Below, piece by piece: positions 9,404-18,744 of a stretch of 64,000 nt of DNA; positions within the stretch are counted from its first letter, which is position 1, and every line of letters starts with the position of its first letter. The stretch spans positions 143,416 to 207,415 of the forward strand of contig CACCCN010000002.1 in NCBI GenBank assembly GCA_902544525.1, in the 5' to 3' direction. The notes under the pieces are model-generated. The model worked only from the letters and a program-made list of their open reading frames with translations. It ran no database searches and was not told the DNA's origin. This stretch comes from an uncultured Pelagibacteraceae bacterium. GTDB taxonomy: Bacteria; Pseudomonadota; Alphaproteobacteria; Pelagibacterales; AG-422-B15. The translations under genes were made by a program, and so were the position numbers.

Positions 9404-10126
9404 TTATCTATTAGATTTAATTTCATTATTATTAATTACATATTCTGCATAGTTCCAATCATTCATATCATTTATATCTATAATCTCAAAACCTTGTAAT
9501 TTACATGGAAATGCTTCTGAAAAAAATCTATGTTTTGCTTTCATAAAATTTTTTGTTTTAAAACCATAAAAAGCTCCAGTTTCATTTAATTGTAAAGGAA
9601 TAAACTGTCTTCCTAATCTTTTTTTAAATGGATGTGAGATAGGTATAAAACTTTTTTTATTTTTTCCTTTTTTACCCTCTTTCCATAAAAAATAATGAGA
9701 CTCATGCGCCGCAAAAATAGTTCCATTAGGATTTTTTTCTAATATTTTTATAGCCTTTTTGTATGTACTTGGTTTAATAAATGGAGCAGTACAAGAAGTC
9801 ATAAAGATAAATTTTGGCCATTCGTTTTGGTCAATATTTTCCAATACCTCGATTACTGGAAGCTCTGACATTGAATGATCATTTGAGTGTGTTTTATTTA
9901 TTCTTTCATGTGTATCAACTTTATAATTCTGAGAAATTTTAATGATTTTACTATTATCTGAAGTAACTATAATTTTACTAAAGCATTTTGATTTTTTTAG
10001 ATTTTTTAATGTATGAGCGATTAAAGGAAACTTGCCAAGTCTTTTTAAGTTTTTAAATTTTACACCCTTTGAACCTCCTCTTGCAGGAAGTATTGCCCAA
10101 AATTTATCTCTATGAAACTGTTTCAT
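9404..10126 (-). CDS. neuA: CMP-nonulosonate (acylneuraminate) cytidylyltransferase, NeuA family
   Basis: A 240-residue CMP-sugar synthetase. The start FWAILPARGGSKGVKFKNLKRLGKFPLIAHT is the CTP-binding loop of NeuA/PseF/LegF proteins, and SDNSKIIK and MTSCTAPFIKPST are later conserved segments. It activates a nonulosonic acid with CMP. Together with the NeuB fusion 83 bases downstream it forms a two-step synthesis and activation unit for a sialic-, legionaminic- or pseudaminic-type acid. Which acid is not decidable from these two genes. Confidence 0.85.
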   Translation of the reverse strand: MKQFHRDKFWAILPARGGSKGVKFKNLKRLGKFPLIAHTLKNLKKSKCFSKIIVTSDNSKIIKISQNYKVDTHERINKTHSNDHSMSELPVIEVLENIDQNEWPKFIFMTSCTAPFIKPSTYKKAIKILEKNPNGTIFAAHESHYFLWKEGKKGKNKKSFIPISHPFKKRLGRQFIPLQLNETGAFYGFKTKNFMKAKHRFFSEAFPCKLQGFEIIDINDMNDWNYAEYVINNNEIKSNR

Positions 10127-10422
10127 AATAAAATAAGTTTGTTCAGATCTTACGTTCCCGTATTAAGCTAATTTATATAAATATCAATTAAATAAAAAAT
10201 TATTTGTATTTTGAAATTAAGTTGAATCTTAAATATATTGATTATTTAGAGATTGTTTAAATATATGTTAGTATCTAGACATTTAATATACTATTTGAGT
10301 TTACGTTGATATCTAACATCTTCAAAATATAAAATGATATGCCCATAAGTTTGCGATTAGAAAATATCATCTGTGCTTAAATAAATGATAAAAAAGATTA
10401 CTTTATACAATAATTATTACAA
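10127..10422. other. AT-rich divergent intergenic region
   Basis: About 296 bases between the divergent starts of neuA (minus) and the surface-carbohydrate gene (plus). It is very AT-rich and has no ORF of note. It must hold the promoters of both blocks, but I cannot pick convincing -35/-10 pairs. The imperfect inverted pair GTTAGTATC/GATATCTAAC near 10,268 and 10,308 could be an operator or chance. Confidence 0.35.
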
Positions 10423-11532
10423 ATGATTAAATTTAAATTAATAAATAAAAATATAAATGATATTTTAATTTTAGACTCCGTTACAAGTGAATATTTACAT
10501 TATTGCTTACCTGACAATATAAAATATGAAACTATAAACATAAGAAATAATATAAATATTATATTTAGTTTTTGTTTTTTTTTAAATTTTTTTATTTTTT
10601 TTTTAAAGTCTCACAAGATTTTTTTATCCAATATCATCGCTTTGAGTAAAGTAAAAAAAACAAAAGTTATTATTAGTTTTACTGATAATAATCCACTTAT
10701 TGGACAAATAGGTAAATACGAAAAATTCTTAAGGTGTATCGCTATTCAAAATGGTACCCGTGGCACATCTCATTATCATGGTTGGAAAGCTATAAATTAT
10801 TTTCCACATTTATATGGATTTGGAAAATATGAGATTGATATATTAAATAAAATGAAAAAAAATGTAACTAGATATAAAGATGTAGGGTCTTTAAAGTATG
10901 GAATATTTAAAAAGCATTTCAAAAATAAGCTCAATTCAAACAATAAAAAAAGTATTGCATTCATATCAACTTGGAGAGATACATCAATTTTAGCAGTTGA
11001 TCAGAATACTGCTTATTCAAATCTTATTAAATTAGATTCAATATCTAAGAAATTAAATTTTAAATTCAAAATTGTCTTGAATTATAAAGGCGAGAGTCAA
11101 CCCCAAATTCAAGAGAGACAATTTTACCATTCATTGCTAAAAACTAGAGAAGATCTATTTACAAATAACTCTGATCCGATGAATTCATATTTGACCTGTG
11201 AAAATTGTGATATTGTCGTTACATATGCATCAACATTGGGCTTTGAGCTCTATGGTGCGGGTAAAAAAGTTATTTTTTTAGGCACACTTGATTCATTTAA
11301 ATATGAATTCAAAGAAATTTTCAATGAATGTTTTTTAAATTTACCAGATTTAGTAAAAATAAAAACTTCTGAACTTTCAGACTTTGATAAAAAAATCAAT
11401 TACTTATATAATCTAAGTCAGGAGGAATACATGGAAATTACACGTGTTTCAAGAAAATACTATATGAATTATCAAGACAGATATGCTCATGAGATAATAA
11501 AAGATGATATAAATCAATATCTAAAAAAATGA
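10423..11532 (+). CDS. Surface-carbohydrate biosynthesis protein, GT-B-like
   Basis: A 369-residue protein without a clear named family. The C-terminal half has CDIVVTYASTLGFELYGAGKKVIFLGT, the pattern of the acceptor-end nucleotide-binding loop in GT-B-type glycosyltransferases and in polyglycerol-phosphate/capsule transferases. IAFISTWRDTS (about residue 185) begins the second Rossmann-like half. A hydrophobic Phe-rich stretch near residues 48-65 may attach it to the membrane. It is the first gene of the plus-strand block and probably adds a sugar or sugar phosphate to the surface glycan. Confidence 0.5.
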   Translation: MIKFKLINKNINDILILDSVTSEYLHYCLPDNIKYETINIRNNINIIFSFCFFLNFFIFFLKSHKIFLSNIIALSKVKKTKVIISFTDNNPLIGQIGKYEKFLRCIAIQNGTRGTSHYHGWKAINYFPHLYGFGKYEIDILNKMKKNVTRYKDVGSLKYGIFKKHFKNKLNSNNKKSIAFISTWRDTSILAVDQNTAYSNLIKLDSISKKLNFKFKIVLNYKGESQPQIQERQFYHSLLKTREDLFTNNSDPMNSYLTCENCDIVVTYASTLGFELYGAGKKVIFLGTLDSFKYEFKEIFNECFLNLPDLVKIKTSELSDFDKKINYLYNLSQEEYMEITRVSRKYYMNYQDRYAHEIIKDDINQYLKK

Positions 11533-11726
11533 ATTAAATCAAAAATATTAATAATCCCCTTAATGATTTAATTCAATTTATAGAGCAATTTTATGTTGAT
11601 GAAAGTAAGGCATATATGTATAAGCTCATTATGAAATATATTAAGTTGCTGATCATATAGATTTTAAAATAAAAAAACTAAAATTGAATAATAAAATAAA
11701 ATTAATTTTTTGGTAAATATGAAAAT
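11533..11726 (+). other. Non-coding gap with possible gene remnant
   Basis: A 194-base gap. An open stretch from about 11,550 to 11,660 translates as NNPLNDLIQFIEQFYVDESK and onward, ending in TAG, but it has no start or ribosome site. Its protein-like composition suggests the tail of a decayed gene; chance is also possible. Confidence 0.25.
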
Positions 11727-13094
11727 ATGAAAATGAAAAAAGTTTATGTAGTTCATTGTATAGATTCAGAGGGCCCACTTCACGAGTCACTAGATGCTAC
11801 TTTTGAGAGAATAAAGCATATATTTCACTTAGATTTAAAGCCAAGTAAAGAATTGCTAAAAGATCTTCAAGAGGGAAATGTAGATCTTAATGGAGCTGAA
11901 GAATCAGTAAAGATGACACTTGATCCACATTTGCTTAATTATAACAATACCTGGAATAAGGTAGAAGAAATGCTCCAAGACTGTTTATCTGAAGAGTTTA
12001 GAAATAGATTTAAAGACTCAAATGGCGGTGGTTGGATTTATAATTGGCACTGTGTGGATCACATAGACTATGAGATGAATCCAAGAAGAAGAGATATGGG
12101 CTACCATAATATTTTTGATGAATATAAAAGAATTCTCAATGAAAATAATAGTAGTCAAGATGGATTTCATTTTCATTACCATCCTCATCCAATGATTAAA
12201 CATGCACATTTGTGCGCAACTAGATGGCTTGGGCCTACTGATAAATTATTTCAAGTTCTTTCAAGAAGAATAATTGATAGAAATTGGTTTCCTTCGGTAA
12301 ATAGACCTGGATTTCAAGTAAATAGACCTGATAGTCATTGGTTTTTAGAGCAATTTATTCCATTTGACTATGCAACTTTAGCAATGGAGCCTTCAATTGA
12401 AGATAATCATCAGTTTGATTTTTCAGCGGGTAGATCTGGTGACTGGAGAAGAGCTCCTATTACGTGGGTGCCATACCATCCACATCACGATGACTATCAA
12501 AAGATTGGAAATTGTAGAAGGATTATTACTCGGTGTTTAAATATAGGAACAAGAGCATATCTAATGGATGAAAACGAAGTAAGACGTGCTTTTGAAGAAG
12601 CTAAAAATGATAAACCTGTCATCCTATCATTTGCAAATCATGATTTTAGAGATTTAAGAGTTGATGTTGCTGAAGCACATAGACTTTTAACGAAAGTGTC
12701 CGATGATTACGATAATGTTGAATTTATATATTGTGAGGCAGTTGATGCCATCAGAAAATCAATGAAAATTAAAAACAAAAGTAAATGTGAATTTACTATT
12801 GATTTAAAACAAATTAGTAAAGGTGTAAACACACTTTCTATTAAATCATCTGTAGACACATTTGGTCCTCAGCCATTTTTTGCAATTAAAACTAAAACAA
12901 ATCAATATTTTCATGATAATTTAGATTTTCAAGTACCATTTCAAGAATGGACTTATACTTTTGATGATGAAACAATGCCTTTGGATGCAATTGAAAAAAT
13001 AGGTATTGCGACAAATAATAGTTATGGGGTTACTACCGTGACTAATTTTGAAGTTGAAAATAAAAAAGTTGAAAATTTTTTTTATAATCTCTAG
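11727..13094 (+). CDS. Putative polysaccharide-deacetylase-like metal hydrolase
   Basis: A 455-residue protein. The layout suggests a NodB-like barrel: VVHCIDSEGPLH near the start (acidic metal ligand), then HCVDHIDYEMNPRRRDMGYH, a His-rich strand DGFHFHYHPHPMIKHAH, and a later ILSFANHDFRDLRVD. The last roughly 100 residues look like an all-beta addition. These are motif resemblances, not a firm family match. It precedes the APS kinase by 32 bases and is probably co-transcribed with the sulfation genes. ATGAAAATATGAAAATG precedes the gene, giving more than one possible Met start. Confidence 0.45.
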   Translation: MKMKKVYVVHCIDSEGPLHESLDATFERIKHIFHLDLKPSKELLKDLQEGNVDLNGAEESVKMTLDPHLLNYNNTWNKVEEMLQDCLSEEFRNRFKDSNGGGWIYNWHCVDHIDYEMNPRRRDMGYHNIFDEYKRILNENNSSQDGFHFHYHPHPMIKHAHLCATRWLGPTDKLFQVLSRRIIDRNWFPSVNRPGFQVNRPDSHWFLEQFIPFDYATLAMEPSIEDNHQFDFSAGRSGDWRRAPITWVPYHPHHDDYQKIGNCRRIITRCLNIGTRAYLMDENEVRRAFEEAKNDKPVILSFANHDFRDLRVDVAEAHRLLTKVSDDYDNVEFIYCEAVDAIRKSMKIKNKSKCEFTIDLKQISKGVNTLSIKSSVDTFGPQPFFAIKTKTNQYFHDNLDFQVPFQEWTYTFDDETMPLDAIEKIGIATNNSYGVTTVTNFEVENKKVENFFYNL

Positions 13095-13126
13095 AACTAC
13101 CGGTAAGTATTTATTCAAATATTAAT

Positions 13127-13588
13127 ATGGCCCAAAATAAAGGAGTTTGGTTTTATGGCTTGTCAGGTTCAGGAAAGTCTTCTGCTTCAGAGTTATTAAG
13201 CAAAAAAATTAAATATTCTTGCTTAATAGATGGTGATATTGTTCGTAAATATATTTCTTACGATTTAAAATATTCAAAAAAAGATAGGAACATTCAATTA
13301 CATAGAGTATTAGGAATTAGTAAGATTGCCATTGAATCAAATATTTTCCCGATAATATCAACAGTTTGGATGAATGAAAAAATTTTAGCTGAATCAAAAA
13401 AATTTGGAATAAGGGTAATTAAGGTTAAAACAGATATAAATAATTTAATTAATACGCACAAAACTTATAAAAATAAAAAAGACGTAGTTGGGGTAAATAT
13501 TAAGTATAGTAGAAATCTAAATACAGAAACTATAATTAACAATAAGGACGAGGAATTTTGGAAAACTATCAAGAAATTGATTCGATAA
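13127..13588 (+). CDS. cysC: Adenylylsulfate (APS) kinase
   Basis: A compact 153-residue P-loop kinase. WFYGLSGSGKSS is the Walker A, DGDIVRKYISYDLKYSKKDR is the APS-kinase signature following it, and DVVGVNIKYSRNLNTETIINN matches the C-terminal family segment. It phosphorylates APS to PAPS, the sulfate donor. It is shorter than the usual 195-200 residues, having lost part of the substrate lid. Its end overlaps the proposed ATP-sulfurylase start by 31 bases. Confidence 0.85.
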   Translation: MAQNKGVWFYGLSGSGKSSASELLSKKIKYSCLIDGDIVRKYISYDLKYSKKDRNIQLHRVLGISKIAIESNIFPIISTVWMNEKILAESKKFGIRVIKVKTDINNLINTHKTYKNKKDVVGVNIKYSRNLNTETIINNKDEEFWKTIKKLIR

Positions 13589-14565
13589 CAAGTAATCAAA
13601 GGTATCTAATAGATTATGCTAATATTAAAAGTGGAATTATAACTTATCAAAAAAGTTTTCAAAATCTAGATCAGTTTTATAAAATTATAAAAAATCCCTC
13701 TCTTGGTTTGCCAATGCTTTTACCCTTAAACAACAGTTGTTTTAATTACAACAATTGTAAAGAAATATTTGCTATTGAACCTAATATTATTTCAAAAAAA
13801 ATATTTAATACCAATAATCTTAACTATATTGGTGTAAAGAATTTTCTTAAATATGGAAATACATTTTGCGTTGGAGCTGAACCAAAAAAAAAATATCAAC
13901 GACTAGTTTCAATCATTCAGAGTTTTAATGACTCACTAATAAAAAAAATTAATAAATTAAAAGAAGAGGGTAAAACTATAGGTGCATTTCAAACAAGAAA
14001 TATTCCACATTTAGGACATGAAAAAATAATTGAAAGACTTTTAGAAAAATGTGATCATGTGATAGTTAATCCGGTCTTAGGACCAAAAAAAGCAGGCGAC
14101 CTAAGAAATGAAATTTTAAAATTATCTTTTGAATTTTTAAGTAAGAACTTTTATCACAATAAAATCTCTTATATGCCAATTTGTGCAAACATGTTTTACG
14201 CGGGTCCAAGGGAGGCCTTACATCACGCTCTTTTACGAAAAGCCGTTGGTTTTTCCCACTTTATCGTTGGAAGGGATCATGCGGGTGCAGAAAATATTTA
14301 TGATCCTCATGCAGCACTTATGTTACTTGAAAATTATAAAAACAATATTGGTATTAATGTGATAACTCATAAGGGCAGCTATTTCAGCAAAAAAAAGAAT
14401 GAAATTATCATAAAGCAAGAAGATGATTTAGACACTGATTTAGAAAATATTAGAGGTTCAGATTTTAGAGAACATATTAAAAACAAGACTTATTTTAATT
14501 ATGCAAGATATGAACTTCAGGAATATCTATATACTTTAGGTGATAAATATTTTAATAATTATTAG
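13558..14565 (+). CDS. sat: ATP sulfurylase (sulfate adenylyltransferase), short form
   Basis: A 335-residue homodimeric-type ATP sulfurylase. GAFQTRNIPHLGHEKII contains the QxRN and HxxxH active-site elements (normally QTRNPLHRAH), and HFIVGRDHAGAENIYDP is the second ATP-binding segment. ENIRGSDFREH matches the end of the catalytic domain. It makes APS from sulfate and ATP. The N-terminal PUA-like domain is cut down compared with typical proteins of about 380-400 residues. The start is a TTG at 13558, inside the kinase gene and after a purine-rich AAGGACGAGGA; no ATG exists near it, so a non-ATG start is likely. Confidence 0.83.
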   Translation: MENYQEIDSITSNQRYLIDYANIKSGIITYQKSFQNLDQFYKIIKNPSLGLPMLLPLNNSCFNYNNCKEIFAIEPNIISKKIFNTNNLNYIGVKNFLKYGNTFCVGAEPKKKYQRLVSIIQSFNDSLIKKINKLKEEGKTIGAFQTRNIPHLGHEKIIERLLEKCDHVIVNPVLGPKKAGDLRNEILKLSFEFLSKNFYHNKISYMPICANMFYAGPREALHHALLRKAVGFSHFIVGRDHAGAENIYDPHAALMLLENYKNNIGINVITHKGSYFSKKKNEIIIKQEDDLDTDLENIRGSDFREHIKNKTYFNYARYELQEYLYTLGDKYFNNY

Positions 14566-15914
14566 TGAGTAAAATCTTGGCAACAATTGGGCCAGTAAGC
14601 GATGGCATTAATGATATTAAAAAGGTGATTAATATTACATCTACTTTAAGACTTAATGGTTCTCATAACACATTAAAATGGCATGAAAAAATATCTAGCA
14701 GAATAAAAAAAATTAACAAAGACTGTAAAATTCTTTTAGACGTACCTGGAATTAAACCACGAACTAATAATCTTGAAAATATCAAAATTAAGCAAGGTGA
14801 AAATATAATTTTTAGTTATAGGACTAAAAAATTAAATAAGCTTGTTAAGATTATTAATATTACAAACCCATTGCCAAAAATTAGCAAAGATGTAAAAGTT
14901 TTTTCTATAAGCGATGGTCAGTTTGAGTTTTCTTTAGTAAGGCATGGTAAAAATTTTATTGAAGGTAAATCTAAAGAAACTTTTCTACTTCAGCCAAAAA
15001 AAGGGCTTAATATTCCTTTTTCAATATATGATGAAAATGCTCAATTTAGGATCTATTCAAATTTTATTAATAAATATAAAAAAGTTAAATATGATGCCTT
15101 GGGATTAAGTTTTGTTCAAAGTGCTTCAATTTTAAAGAAGATAAGAACTAAATTCAAAGATATAGTTATTGTAGCTAAAATCGAAAATTACTTGGGTTTA
15201 GAAAATGTTGAGAATATTTGCAGGCATACTGACCTTATAATGATTGATAGGGGCGACTTGGCAGCAGAAATAGGTAATAATAAACTTTATTCAGCTATTG
15301 TTAAAATATCCAAAACTTCAAAGAAGTATGGTAAGTCAATAATTATGGCTACTGAAAATCTCGACTCAATGATGACTAGAAAAACGCCTACAAAAAGTGA
15401 AGTTGTTGCATTAGGTTTTAGTTTAGGTCTTAATGCTGACAAAATAATGTTGAGCGATGAGACTGCAACATCAAGAAATTGGTACTCTGTTTTACTTTGG
15501 CTAAATAATTTTCTAGCCGTAGATCAATTAGAAAAAATAAACTTGCCTAATAATGATGACTTATTTTGGAATATTATTGAAAATCTTCCGATGGGAATAC
15601 CTTTAGTAATTTTTTCAAAAAAGGGAATTGCAATAGAAAAATTAGCTAAAATAAGAGATGGCATTGACTTAACGATATTTACTGATAATGCCAATACATC
15701 TACTATTTGCTCTTTTAGATCTAATGCAAAAACTATATTTATCGATAAGTTTGATGATAGTAAAAAGAATTTCTATATATTTGCAGCATTAAAAAAATAT
15801 AGGAAAAAGATTTTTGAGAATGCAAATGCTGTTATTGTAATATATATTTCGTATCCAAGAAAAAATTCAAGAGCAAACACTATTGCTTTGGTAGATAAGA
15901 AAGATTTTGTATAA
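14565..15914 (+). CDS. Pyruvate-kinase-like protein in sulfation cassette
   Basis: A 449-residue pyruvate kinase homologue starting at GTG that shares one base with the sat stop (TAGTG). Conserved: TIGPVSD, STLRLNGSHN (Arg, Asn, Ser), IVVAKIEN (catalytic Lys and metal Glu), IDRGDLAAEIG (metal Asp), ATENLDSMM and PTKSEVVALG, KIMLSDETA. Altered: the potassium- and phosphate-binding loop LDTKGPEIRTG is LDVPGIKPRT, so Thr, Lys and Glu of that loop are lost while Arg stays. The B domain is short. It may be a degenerate or retargeted kinase rather than a glycolytic enzyme. Tight coupling to sat and cysC ties its role to sulfate activation or glycan sulfation. Confidence 0.75.
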   Translation: MSKILATIGPVSDGINDIKKVINITSTLRLNGSHNTLKWHEKISSRIKKINKDCKILLDVPGIKPRTNNLENIKIKQGENIIFSYRTKKLNKLVKIINITNPLPKISKDVKVFSISDGQFEFSLVRHGKNFIEGKSKETFLLQPKKGLNIPFSIYDENAQFRIYSNFINKYKKVKYDALGLSFVQSASILKKIRTKFKDIVIVAKIENYLGLENVENICRHTDLIMIDRGDLAAEIGNNKLYSAIVKISKTSKKYGKSIIMATENLDSMMTRKTPTKSEVVALGFSLGLNADKIMLSDETATSRNWYSVLLWLNNFLAVDQLEKINLPNNDDLFWNIIENLPMGIPLVIFSKKGIAIEKLAKIRDGIDLTIFTDNANTSTICSFRSNAKTIFIDKFDDSKKNFYIFAALKKYRKKIFENANAVIVIYISYPRKNSRANTIALVDKKDFV

Positions 15915-15930
15915 CGCAAAACAAAATATA

Positions 15931-16944
15931 ATGAAAAAATTTATAAAATCAGATTTGCAGTTATTAATTACTGGTTGTTACAGGTCAGGCACTGATTATT
16001 CTAGTGTCTTATTAAATAACCATCCAGACCTTGTTATTACAACTTATACCACTAGTTTTATGCGTTATTCATTTAATAGATATAACCCAATTCATATTAG
16101 AGAAAATTATATTGAATTACTTAATGAAGCAAAAAAAAGAATCAAAGTTAGATGGGGTAGAAATTTAAATGTAAAAAATATTATTGAGTACTGTGATCAG
16201 AAGAAAAAGGTAAATTACGCAATTCTCTATGATCTCATGATGAGTGATCTATTTCTTGATGAACAGGTAAAGAAATGGGGTGAAAAAACTCAATTAGTTT
16301 GGACACAAATTCCTAATTTTTTGAAATTATTTCCAAATGGCAAAGCTTTAAATATAATAAGAGATCCACGAAGTGTTTTAGCTTCTTTTAAAAAATCTAC
16401 ATACAATCCAGAACCAGCATATTTAGGTGCAATATTTAATTGTTTTGATTCAATGCAAAAAAGTATCCTTTATTCTAAAAAATATAAGTCAAATTTTATG
16501 TCTTTCAGGTATGAAGATATTGCCTTAAAACCAAAATCAACCTTAAAAAAAATATATAAATTTTTAAATTTGAGTTCAGATCATAATCTGCTAGATGAAA
16601 AAGAATGGTTAGATGCGTCTGGTAATAAATTTACACACAATTCAGTTTTTACAAATAAAAAGGCAAAAAAAGGTGATTTTGATTTTAAGGCATCAGTTTT
16701 TAGATGGAAAAATCAACTGAACAGTTCAGAAATTGCTTTTTGTCAATATGTTAATAAAGATATGATGAAAAAATTTGGTTATAAACTTGACAATAAATCT
16801 AATAATTTTAATGAAATTTTGCCAATAATATTTAATGATGAAAAAATTCATAAATACTTTGAAAACTGGCTTTTAAAAAATAAGGGGATCGAAGAATTTC
16901 CTAACGATCCATTAAATCCAAAAAATTGGGACGAAAATAATTAA
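15931..16944 (+). CDS. PAPS-dependent sulfotransferase
   Basis: A sulfotransferase-family protein of about 337 residues. LLITGCYRSGTDYSSVLLNNHPD is the 5'-phosphosulfate-binding loop, and LNIIRDPRSVLASFKKS is the 3'-phosphate-binding segment. SFRYEDIALKPKSTL and FRWKNQLNSSEIAF are further family segments. It transfers sulfate from PAPS to an acceptor, here most simply the surface glycan. The ORF track uses TTG at 15907, overlapping the upstream gene; the ATG at 15931 (MKKFIKSDLQLL) gives a more usual N-terminus, so I chose it. Confidence 0.85.
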   Translation: MKKFIKSDLQLLITGCYRSGTDYSSVLLNNHPDLVITTYTTSFMRYSFNRYNPIHIRENYIELLNEAKKRIKVRWGRNLNVKNIIEYCDQKKKVNYAILYDLMMSDLFLDEQVKKWGEKTQLVWTQIPNFLKLFPNGKALNIIRDPRSVLASFKKSTYNPEPAYLGAIFNCFDSMQKSILYSKKYKSNFMSFRYEDIALKPKSTLKKIYKFLNLSSDHNLLDEKEWLDASGNKFTHNSVFTNKKAKKGDFDFKASVFRWKNQLNSSEIAFCQYVNKDMMKKFGYKLDNKSNNFNEILPIIFNDEKIHKYFENWLLKNKGIEEFPNDPLNPKNWDENN

Positions 16945-16970
16945 TAACTATCTAATCTAACTTTATTTAT

Positions 16971-17702
16971 ATGGATTATTATTTACTGCTTGGAATCATA
17001 ATAATTCTATCATTTATACAATCAATTTTAGGTATTGGCTTGCTAGTATTAGGCACTCCAACATTAATACTTATGAACTACTCATTTTTTGAGACAATGG
17101 CAATTATATTACCATCATCAATTGCTATAAGCTTAATACAAACAATAGAAAGTAAGGATAATTACAATAAATTTAAAAAAGATTTCTTAAAATATTGTTT
17201 ACCTGGTGTTTTAGTAAGTTTAATAATTATTTTATACATAAGTGAAACAATTAATTTCAAATTAATAGCTGGTTTAATGTTATTAATCTCAGGATTAATG
17301 AGACTTTGGAAAAGTAATTCTGTGATGAGTGAATTTATTTATACTAATAGTAAAAAATTTCAAATATTTATTGGTCTTATGCATGGGCTAACAAATATGG
17401 GTGGTGGATTTTTAGCATTATTCACCTCCTCAATATTTAAAAGTAAACAAACAATTAGATCAAGTATTGCCTATGGATATTTATTCATGGGATTATTGCA
17501 ATATTCATTTTTATTATTTTTTGTAGAGAACACATTTAGAAAAGATATATTTATGCTAATAATAATATCTCTAACTTCCTATTATTTTTTAGGAAAACCA
17601 ATTTTTAAATATATTTCAAATATTTTCTTTCAAAGAGTTATTACTTTAATAATTATAATTTACGGATTTATTATAATTTTAGGAGAATTTAAGTATTTTT
17701 AG
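16971..17702 (+). CDS. TauE/SafE (TSUP) family membrane permease
   Basis: A 243-residue protein with about eight membrane segments and the two-repeat TSUP layout: ILGIGLLVLGTPTLILM in the first half and GLTNMGGGFLALFTSS in the second. Family members move sulfite, sulfoacetate or other anions. Placement directly behind the sulfotransferase suggests sulfate or sulfite traffic linked to the PAPS genes, but the substrate is not shown by the sequence. Confidence 0.8.
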   Translation: MDYYLLLGIIIILSFIQSILGIGLLVLGTPTLILMNYSFFETMAIILPSSIAISLIQTIESKDNYNKFKKDFLKYCLPGVLVSLIIILYISETINFKLIAGLMLLISGLMRLWKSNSVMSEFIYTNSKKFQIFIGLMHGLTNMGGGFLALFTSSIFKSKQTIRSSIAYGYLFMGLLQYSFLLFFVENTFRKDIFMLIIISLTSYYFLGKPIFKYISNIFFQRVITLIIIIYGFIIILGEFKYF

Positions 17703-17775
17703 CTTAATAGATAATTTTTAAATTTAAATTCACGACTTATTATCATATAATATTTTTTTAAACTTTTTTTTAAAC

Positions 17776-18744
17776 ATGTATTCTCAAAAATTTAATTATT
17801 TCCATGGAATAATGTTTCACCATTTTCATGATGATAGAATTTATAAATATGGTCAAGGCTCGATTAGTAAAGAAGATTTTATAAATATTATAAATTATAT
17901 TGGTAGAAAAAATATAATAAATGCGGATGAATTCTACTTAAAATCAATTGAAAATAAACTTAATGAGAACGAGGTTTGTCTTACTTTTGACGATGGAATT
18001 AAATGTCAGCATGATATTGCCCTACCTATTTTAGATGATCAAAAAATAAAAGCTTTTTTTTTCGTTTATTCAAGTTTATTTGACGGTAATCCTGATCTAT
18101 TAGAAGTGTATAGATATTTTAGAATAAATTATTTTAATAATATTGACGAATTTTATGATCTTTTTTTTAGTATTATTAAAATAAATTTAGATAAATTTTT
18201 TTTAGAAAATGATCATATTATCTCTTCTAATAGTAAGAAATTTCCCCACTATTCAACTAATGACATAAAATTTAGGTTAGTTAGAGACATGTTCCTTACA
18301 TCTCAAGAGTATGAAGCAATAATGTTTAAAATATTTGATAAATATGAATTTGACCCAAAGCTATATTATAAAAGACTTTTCATGAGTGCAGATGATTTAA
18401 AAAATATTGATTTTAATGGACATATAATTGGCTTGCACTCTCACAGTCATCCAACGCTGATGGAAAAGTTACCATTTAATGAGCAATATATGGAATATGA
18501 TAAAAATAGAGAAGTCTTATCCAAAATTCTTAAAAAAAATAAATCAAATTTTAAATGTATGTCCCATCCATGTGGTAGTTATAACGAGGATACTAAAAAT
18601 GCCTTATATCAATTAGGAGTTCAATTAGGTTTCAAACAAATTATGACTGTTGAAAAAGAGAGAAATATGCAAAAATTAAATAATTCTTCATTAGAAATTG
18701 CAAGACAAGATCATGCAGATATTATGAGCATGATGCAAAAATGA
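17776..18744 (+). CDS. Polysaccharide deacetylase (NodB) family protein
   Basis: A 322-residue NodB-homology protein. VCLTFDDGIKCQHDIA carries the catalytic Asp and metal Asp, and IIGLHSHSHPTLM carries the two metal His residues. MSHPCGSYNEDTKNAL is the usual motif 3 (normally RxPxG/YG). No signal peptide is visible, so it probably acts in the cytoplasm on a nucleotide- or lipid-linked sugar. It ends 4 bases into the formyltransferase gene (ATGA overlap), implying coupled translation. Confidence 0.82.
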   Translation: MYSQKFNYFHGIMFHHFHDDRIYKYGQGSISKEDFINIINYIGRKNIINADEFYLKSIENKLNENEVCLTFDDGIKCQHDIALPILDDQKIKAFFFVYSSLFDGNPDLLEVYRYFRINYFNNIDEFYDLFFSIIKINLDKFFLENDHIISSNSKKFPHYSTNDIKFRLVRDMFLTSQEYEAIMFKIFDKYEFDPKLYYKRLFMSADDLKNIDFNGHIIGLHSHSHPTLMEKLPFNEQYMEYDKNREVLSKILKKNKSNFKCMSHPCGSYNEDTKNALYQLGVQLGFKQIMTVEKERNMQKLNNSSLEIARQDHADIMSMMQK

